A stretch of DNA of 9,914 nucleotides. Origin: Chitinophagaceae bacterium. Lineage in GTDB: Bacteria > Bacteroidota > Bacteroidia > Chitinophagales > Chitinophagaceae. The notes beneath the pieces were generated by a model. That model was not told the DNA's origin. It worked only from the letters and a program-made list of their open reading frames with translations, and made no database searches. Positions 5,551-9,914 of this stretch are shown here, in pieces; positions within the stretch are counted from its first letter, which is position 1, and each line of letters begins with the position of its first letter. Where the stretch lies: contig CANFLJ010000040.1 of assembly GCA_947447815.1 (NCBI GenBank), positions 1 through 9,914 on the forward strand. Reading direction: 5' to 3'. The position numbers and the translations under genes were made by a program.

Positions 5551-6808
5551 CTTCTAAATCGTAGTCTTTAATTTTTCTGTAAAGTGTTCTTTCACTGATA
5601 CCAAGTTCTATAGCCGCATCTTTTCTTTTAAATTTATGCTTACCCAGAACCTTAATAATCAGGTCTTTTTCCATGGATGCAAGACTTAGTTTTTCTTCTT
5701 CTACTTCTTCATGCAATTGTATTTCTTCCTCCGACATTATCACCGGTTTGTCGTAGGAGTGTGGCATGATTGAAGGATGATTATTTCTTGGTCCATTATT
5801 CTGCAGATTGTAAGAAATAGGTAAATCGGCCATTAATGAATCATTTACTACATCGGAAGCCTGATTTGCTAAAGATGGATTCTGCAATATTTCGATGAAC
5901 ATTTTTTTCAATTCAGTTACATCTTTCTTCATATCAAAGAATAGCTTGTACAGAATTTCTCTTTCATTACTAAAATCATTTGGCTGAGTAGTATTATGCC
6001 CAACTAAAACAGGCAATCTGTTACCACCTCTTTCAGGAATGAACTTTTGTAATTCCTGTTCATCCAGAATATCTTTCTTCGTTAATACCGATACTTGTTC
6101 TGCAATATTCTTTAATTCTCTGATATTACCAGGGAAAGGATAATCGGACAGTAAATTCTTTGCTTCAGTGGTTAACTGAATAGGGGTGGTTTTATATTTA
6201 TCGGAGAAATCGACAACAAATTTTCTGAATAAAAGATGAATGTCTTCTTTGCGCTCTCTAAGGCAAGGTACGCGAATAGGAACTGTATTTAATCGGTAAT
6301 ATAAATCTTCTCTAAATTTACCTTTTTCTGCAGCATCCCTCAGTTCACGGTTGGTAGCAGCAATAACCCTTACGTCTGTTTTTTGTACTTTAGACGATCC
6401 TACTCTAATAAACTCACCTGTTTCCAGTACCCTCAATAATCTTGCTTGTGTACCTAATGGCATTTCCCCTATTTCATCCAGGAAGATGGTACCTCCGCCA
6501 ACTGTTTCAAAATAACCTTTTCTGCCATCTACGGCACCAGTAAAAGCGCCTTTTTCGTGACCAAATAGTTCTGAATCGATAGTTCCTTCGGGTATTGCTC
6601 CACAGTTTACGGCAATGAAAGGATTATGTTTTCTGGCAGATAGAGCATGTATTATTTGCGAAAAAGCTTCTTTACCTACACCGCTTTCTCCCATAATTAA
6701 TACCGTCAATTCGGTAGGCGCAACTTGTATTGCCGTATCTAATGCATGGTTCAATGCAGGAGAATTTCCTATTATTCCAAACCTATTTTTAATACTTTGC
6801 AGTGACAT
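5543..6808 (-). CDS. Sigma-54-dependent activator without a sensory domain (AAA+ and Fis-type HTH)
   Basis: This 421-residue protein is an enhancer-binding protein that uses ATP to open RpoN promoters. The AAA+ core starts almost at residue 10: Walker A GESGVGK (40-46), GAFTGA loop that touches sigma-54 (87-92), Walker B GTIFLDEIG (106-114), sensor I ATN (151-153), likely Arg-finger region FREDLYYRLN (165-174), and sensor II PGNIREL (226-232). All key residues look intact. Residues about 265-375 form a linker, partly acidic and poorly conserved in appearance. A Fis-type helix-turn-helix ends the protein (about 380-415: GKHKFKRKDAAIELGISERTLYRKIK). There is no receiver, GAF or PAS domain ahead of the AAA+ core, as in PspF, so control must come from another protein, from expression level, or from the linker. 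The start follows the miaB stop by 9 bases. Targets are unknown; the downstream envelope genes are an obvious but untested guess. Confidence 0.95.
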   Translation of the reverse strand: MSLQSIKNRFGIIGNSPALNHALDTAIQVAPTELTVLIMGESGVGKEAFSQIIHALSARKHNPFIAVNCGAIPEGTIDSELFGHEKGAFTGAVDGRKGYFETVGGGTIFLDEIGEMPLGTQARLLRVLETGEFIRVGSSKVQKTDVRVIAATNRELRDAAEKGKFREDLYYRLNTVPIRVPCLRERKEDIHLLFRKFVVDFSDKYKTTPIQLTTEAKNLLSDYPFPGNIRELKNIAEQVSVLTKKDILDEQELQKFIPERGGNRLPVLVGHNTTQPNDFSNEREILYKLFFDMKKDVTELKKMFIEILQNPSLANQASDVVNDSLMADLPISYNLQNNGPRNNHPSIMPHSYDKPVIMSEEEIQLHEEVEEEKLSLASMEKDLIIKVLGKHKFKRKDAAIELGISERTLYRKIKDYDLEDE

Positions 6809-6817
6809 GTTTTAAAT

Positions 6818-8239
6818 TTAGTTTTCAATTACTTCACCTATCAACGTAGCTTTATTACTACTTACTACTTTAACGGTAGTATAATCGCCTTTCTGAAATC
6901 CATGAGTTCCTTTCGGGAATATAATAACCTTGTTATGAGACGTTCTGGCCATCCAATCTTCTTCATTTTTCTTACTATTTCCTTCTATTAGTACCTCATA
7001 TATTTTGCCAAGCTCCTTTTCATTACTTTCTTTCGAAAGTCTGTATTGAACATCTACAATTTCCTGAAGTCTTCTTTTCTTTACTTCCAATGGTACATCA
7101 TCCTCAAATCTTTTTTCAGCCAGAGTTCCCGGTCTTTCGCTATAGAAATACATGTAACTTAAATCGTATTTACTGTATTCCATCGCGGTAATAGTATCCT
7201 GATGGTCTTCTTCTGTTTCAGTACAAAAGCCTGCAATTACATCAGAACTTATACCACAATCTGGAATAATTTGTCTTATTCTATCCACTTTTGCCAGATA
7301 CCATTCACGGGTATAGGTTCTGTTCATAAGCTGCAATACTCTGGTACTGCCACTTTGTATAGGAAGGTGTATATAATCGCAGATATTTTTATATTTGGCA
7401 ATAGTATATAGTACATCATCGGTAATATCTTTAGGATGTGACGTACTAAAACGAACTCTTAGAGTAGGAGAGACCAAGGCTACTTTTTCCATTAACTTAG
7501 CAAAAGTTACTTCTTCTTTAGTTTCTTCATTTATCCAGTAATAGCTATCTACATTCTGACCAAGTAAAGTCACTTCTTTAAATCCACGATCAAAAAGATC
7601 TTGCGCTTCGGCAACAATCGAAATAGCATCTCGGCTACGTTCTCTACCACGAGTAAAAGGAACTACACAAAAGCTACACATATTATTGCAGCCTCTCATG
7701 ATAGAAATAAAGGCACTTACTCCATTACTACTCAGTCGGATAGGGGATATATCAGAATAGGTTTCTTCTCTGCTTAATAACACATTCACCCCTTTTTGTC
7801 CAGATTCTGCTTCCGATATCAGTTGTGGCAATGTTCTGTATGCATCTGGTCCTATTACTAGGTCTACCAATTTCTCTTCTTCCAATAATTTTGTCTTCAA
7901 TCTTTCCGCCATACAACCTAGTACACCAATTAATAGTCCCGGCTTCTTTTTTTTCTCTTTTCTGAATTCCGTAAGACGTTTACGAACAGTTTGTTCGGCT
8001 TTTTCACGAATAGAACAGGTATTTAGAAATATTAAATCGGCATCCTCCATCACTTTGGTAGCACCAATTCCTTCCTTATTTAATATAGAAGCAACAATTT
8101 CACTGTCACTGAAATTCATTGCACAACCGTAACTTTCTATGTAAAAATGTTTTTTATAGTGGTTTGTATCCTGCAAAAAAGGGGCAAATGCTTCACCCTG
8201 TTTTGTTTCATCTATAACTTTTGATTCTAATTCCAACAT
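6818..8239 (-). CDS. miaB: tRNA-2-methylthio-N6-dimethylallyladenosine synthase MiaB
   Basis: MiaB is a radical-SAM enzyme that adds a methylthio group to i6A37 of tRNAs reading UNN codons, which improves decoding. The 473-residue product is full length. The N-terminal UPF0004 domain has its three cluster ligands: Cys39 in ESYGCAMN, Cys75 in NTCSIREKA and Cys109 in LGCMAERL. The radical-SAM motif is GCNNMCSFC (Cys184, 188, 191), followed by PFTRGRERSR. Later conserved stretches are RVRFSTSHPKDITDDV, HLPIQSGSTRVLQLMNRTYTREWY and SSDVIAGFCTETEEDH. The C-terminal TRAM domain occupies about 410-473. SYGCAMN with the EKAEQTVRKRL stretch favours MiaB over the relatives RimO and MtaB. It is the first gene of the minus-strand cluster, with a -7 box 31 bp upstream of its ATG. 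Confidence 0.97.
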   Translation of the reverse strand: MLELESKVIDETKQGEAFAPFLQDTNHYKKHFYIESYGCAMNFSDSEIVASILNKEGIGATKVMEDADLIFLNTCSIREKAEQTVRKRLTEFRKEKKKKPGLLIGVLGCMAERLKTKLLEEEKLVDLVIGPDAYRTLPQLISEAESGQKGVNVLLSREETYSDISPIRLSSNGVSAFISIMRGCNNMCSFCVVPFTRGRERSRDAISIVAEAQDLFDRGFKEVTLLGQNVDSYYWINEETKEEVTFAKLMEKVALVSPTLRVRFSTSHPKDITDDVLYTIAKYKNICDYIHLPIQSGSTRVLQLMNRTYTREWYLAKVDRIRQIIPDCGISSDVIAGFCTETEEDHQDTITAMEYSKYDLSYMYFYSERPGTLAEKRFEDDVPLEVKKRRLQEIVDVQYRLSKESNEKELGKIYEVLIEGNSKKNEEDWMARTSHNKVIIFPKGTHGFQKGDYTTVKVVSSNKATLIGEVIEN

Positions 8240-8270
8240 TCTTTTTTAATTGATTTAACTACTACAATAG

Positions 8271-8278
8271 CAAAAGTA
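8271..8278 (-). promoter_or_regulatory. Candidate Bacteroidota -7 box for the miaB cluster
   Basis: Read on the minus strand, TACTTTTG matches the Bacteroidota consensus TAnnTTTG exactly and lies 31 bp before the miaB ATG, giving a short leader. I see no clear TTTG at the expected -33 distance, so the match rests on the -7 box alone. The palindrome TGACA-TTT-TGTCA (8298-8310) sits about 20 bp upstream of the box, near the -33 position, and could be a regulator site. Confidence 0.5.
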
Positions 8279-8386
8279 ATAAATTAGGGTTGTTTGTTGA
8301 CATTTTGTCATACTATTTTAACAAGAATCCATTAGGATTACTTAATAATAGTGACAAGTTGACTGAATCTTTAGAGTTATAAAACT

Positions 8387-8408
8387 ATTATTATTTGAAA
8401 ATAATAAT
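8387..8408. promoter_or_regulatory. AT-only inverted repeat upstream of the DUF5723 gene
   Basis: ATTATTATTT (8387-8396) and AAATAATAAT (8399-8408) are perfect reverse complements around GA. The repeat ends 18 bp before the -7 box at 8427-8434, so it would overlap the -33 region. It could be an operator, or a flexible AT tract that helps promoter opening. Chance is possible given the base composition. Confidence 0.3.
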
Positions 8409-8426
8409 TTATTATATAAATTTTAT

Positions 8427-8434
8427 TAAATTTG
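8427..8434 (+). promoter_or_regulatory. Candidate Bacteroidota -7 box for the DUF5723 gene
   Basis: TAAATTTG matches TAnnTTTG exactly and lies 35 bp upstream of the ATG at 8470, giving a leader of roughly 28 bases. The nearest upstream TTTG (8394-8397) is 29 bp away, longer than the usual 19-21 bp spacing, so the -33 element is uncertain. Confidence 0.5.
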
Positions 8435-8469
8435 TTTTGTTGTATATTCATTACTTAAACTAACAACTT

Positions 8470-9891
8470 ATGAAACTGTTTTTTATCAAAACATTCTGCA
8501 TTTGCTTTTTTGTATTATTCACTACTAATATTATCGCACAGGATTATTTTGGGTATTCCAACTTTGGAGGCATAACTTCAGTAGTTTCTAATCCGGCAAA
8601 CATTGCAGCCAGTAGATACAAATTCAACTTAAACCTTATTTCCACTAATTTTTACGTAGGGAGTAATATGTATGAACTGGATAATAAAAAGTTCTTCAAT
8701 TTTAATTTCGATGGTTTACAGGAAGGAAAAGATTATAACAAAATAGATAATGGTGAAACCAAACATTTTACCGCTAACGTAGAGTTTTTAGGCCCTTCTT
8801 TTATGTTTAATCTGAATAAGAAAACGGCTGTAGGGATTACCAGTCGTCTTAGAACAATGATGAACTTTGATAATTTAAGTAACAATTCCTTTAATATTCT
8901 TGCTAGTACTACCCCTAATAATAATTTATACGAAAACAATTATACAGAAAGCAATGTAAATTACAATTTACACTCTTTTGCCGAACTTGGATTTACGTTT
9001 GCAAAACAAGTTTTTAAATCAGAAAAAAGAGATTTGAAATTAGGTGTTACTATCAAATATGTAAAAGGAATAGGGGGTGGTTCTGTAAATATTAATAAAC
9101 TGGATATTCTAAATCTAAAAAATGCAGATACCATCTCTAAAATTTATGGCAACTTCAATGTAGGTTATTCTGCCAATACCCAAGGTCTTTTATCTGGAGA
9201 TATGAGTTCTGGTTTTTCTAATTTTGGTAATAGTGATGGTTCATCTTGCCTTGCTACTGATATTGGGTTGGTATATGAATATAGAAATAATAAAAAGTAT
9301 CCATATCAATGGCGTTTAGGATTGTCTATTACCGATTTATCATTATCTAATTTAACTTATAAGAATGGAAGTCAAGGGGGCAACTATATAATTAATAACA
9401 ATCATCTTCAAAATATCAGTACTGCTACTATATCTCAACAAAATGGGCAAACTTATGAGCAATATTTGCAAAGCCTGGAATCGCAAAGCTTTATTACAGT
9501 GGTTAGAAATGATTCAGCTAAAGATTTTTCGATGAACTTACCTACAGCATTGCATATTAACGCTGATTTCCATGTATACAAGGCATTGTATTTAAATACT
9601 TATATTTTAATGAATTTGTTGGAAGCGAATAAAATGGGAAATTGTTATTATACCTCTACTTATATTGTTAGCCCAAGGTACGATAAGAAATGGTTTAGTT
9701 TATTCTCTCCATTTTCTTACAATAGTCTTAGCGAATTCAACTGGGGGGTAGGGGTTAAATTAGGACCATTATTTGTAGGGTCTGGTTCTGTAATTAGCAA
9801 CTTAATTAAAGATAAAGTACACAATACAGATTTAAAATTGGGTCTTGCTATTCCTTTCTTCCGTTCCTATAAATCTACACAGAAAGATTAA
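8470..9891 (+). CDS. DUF5723-type outer-membrane beta-barrel protein
   Basis: The 473-residue product has a clear signal peptide (MKLFFIKTFCICFFVLFTTNIIAQ, cleavage likely near residue 23-24). Next comes the family's N-terminal signature SNPANIAASRYKFNLNLISTNFYVGSN (40-66), where the NPA motif also recalls FadL/PorV-type barrels. Many alternating strands follow, separated by Asn-, Ser- and Gly-rich loops, for example KKTAVGITSRLRTMMNF, KLGVTIKYVKGIGGG, RLGLSITDLSLS, NWGVGVKLGPLFVGSGS and LKLGLAIPFF near the end. This is the pattern of a mid-sized outer-membrane barrel. No OmpA-like peptidoglycan-binding domain is present at the C-terminus, unlike longer proteins I recall with this domain. Ligand and function are unknown. 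It is divergent from miaB and separated from it by 230 bp; it has its own -7 box. The downstream neighbour is outside the window. Confidence 0.85.
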   Translation: MKLFFIKTFCICFFVLFTTNIIAQDYFGYSNFGGITSVVSNPANIAASRYKFNLNLISTNFYVGSNMYELDNKKFFNFNFDGLQEGKDYNKIDNGETKHFTANVEFLGPSFMFNLNKKTAVGITSRLRTMMNFDNLSNNSFNILASTTPNNNLYENNYTESNVNYNLHSFAELGFTFAKQVFKSEKRDLKLGVTIKYVKGIGGGSVNINKLDILNLKNADTISKIYGNFNVGYSANTQGLLSGDMSSGFSNFGNSDGSSCLATDIGLVYEYRNNKKYPYQWRLGLSITDLSLSNLTYKNGSQGGNYIINNNHLQNISTATISQQNGQTYEQYLQSLESQSFITVVRNDSAKDFSMNLPTALHINADFHVYKALYLNTYILMNLLEANKMGNCYYTSTYIVSPRYDKKWFSLFSPFSYNSLSEFNWGVGVKLGPLFVGSGSVISNLIKDKVHNTDLKLGLAIPFFRSYKSTQKD

Positions 9892-9914
9892 AAAACTATT
9901 CATTGCTATACAAC

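Overview
The window is low-GC (AT-rich) bacterial DNA from a member of the Bacteroidota, most likely the order Chitinophagales. This rests on the gene families: a DUF5723-type outer-membrane protein, a Bacteroidota-type LptE, a 'GFLSGSH'-type alpha-glucan phosphorylase and a Cys-rich DUF4258 protein. It also rests on weak Shine-Dalgarno sites and promoter -7 boxes of the TAnnTTTG type. The taxonomic call is inference from families recalled, not from a search.

Layout. The left edge (1-1040, minus) holds the first 346 codons of a GT35 alpha-glucan phosphorylase, with a perfect 25-bp inverted repeat just upstream. A bidirectional hairpin terminator follows, then a small membrane-anchored DUF4258 protein (1260-1631, minus). 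A gene-free, AT-rich gap of about 400 bp separates this from two plus-strand genes: a lipoprotein with a Cys-rich C-terminal domain (2038-2985) and an EVE-domain protein (3071-3484). A strong 14-bp hairpin (3532-3562) ends the EVE gene and, from the other side, the long minus-strand cluster.

The core of the window is that minus-strand cluster, in transcription order miaB (8239-6818), a sensorless sigma-54 activator (6808-5543), lptE (5550-5047), a C-terminal-TPR protein (4960-3890) and secG (3888-3586). Several junctions are very tight (9-nt gap, 8-nt overlap, 1-nt gap), so much of it is probably one transcript. It combines tRNA modification, transcriptional control and two envelope-biogenesis functions: LPS insertion and Sec-dependent export. 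The gene order resembles one I recall as conserved in Bacteroidota, so it looks like core genome. A divergent intergenic region with a recognisable -7 box facing each way leads to a DUF5723 outer-membrane beta-barrel protein (8470-9891, plus).

I see no mobile elements, CRISPR arrays, RNA genes, phage genes or obvious defence system. The less explained items are short: several palindromes or repeats placed like operators, a Cys-dense DUF4258 protein, and an activator with no visible sensory domain. I do not find convincing evidence of a new multi-gene system here.
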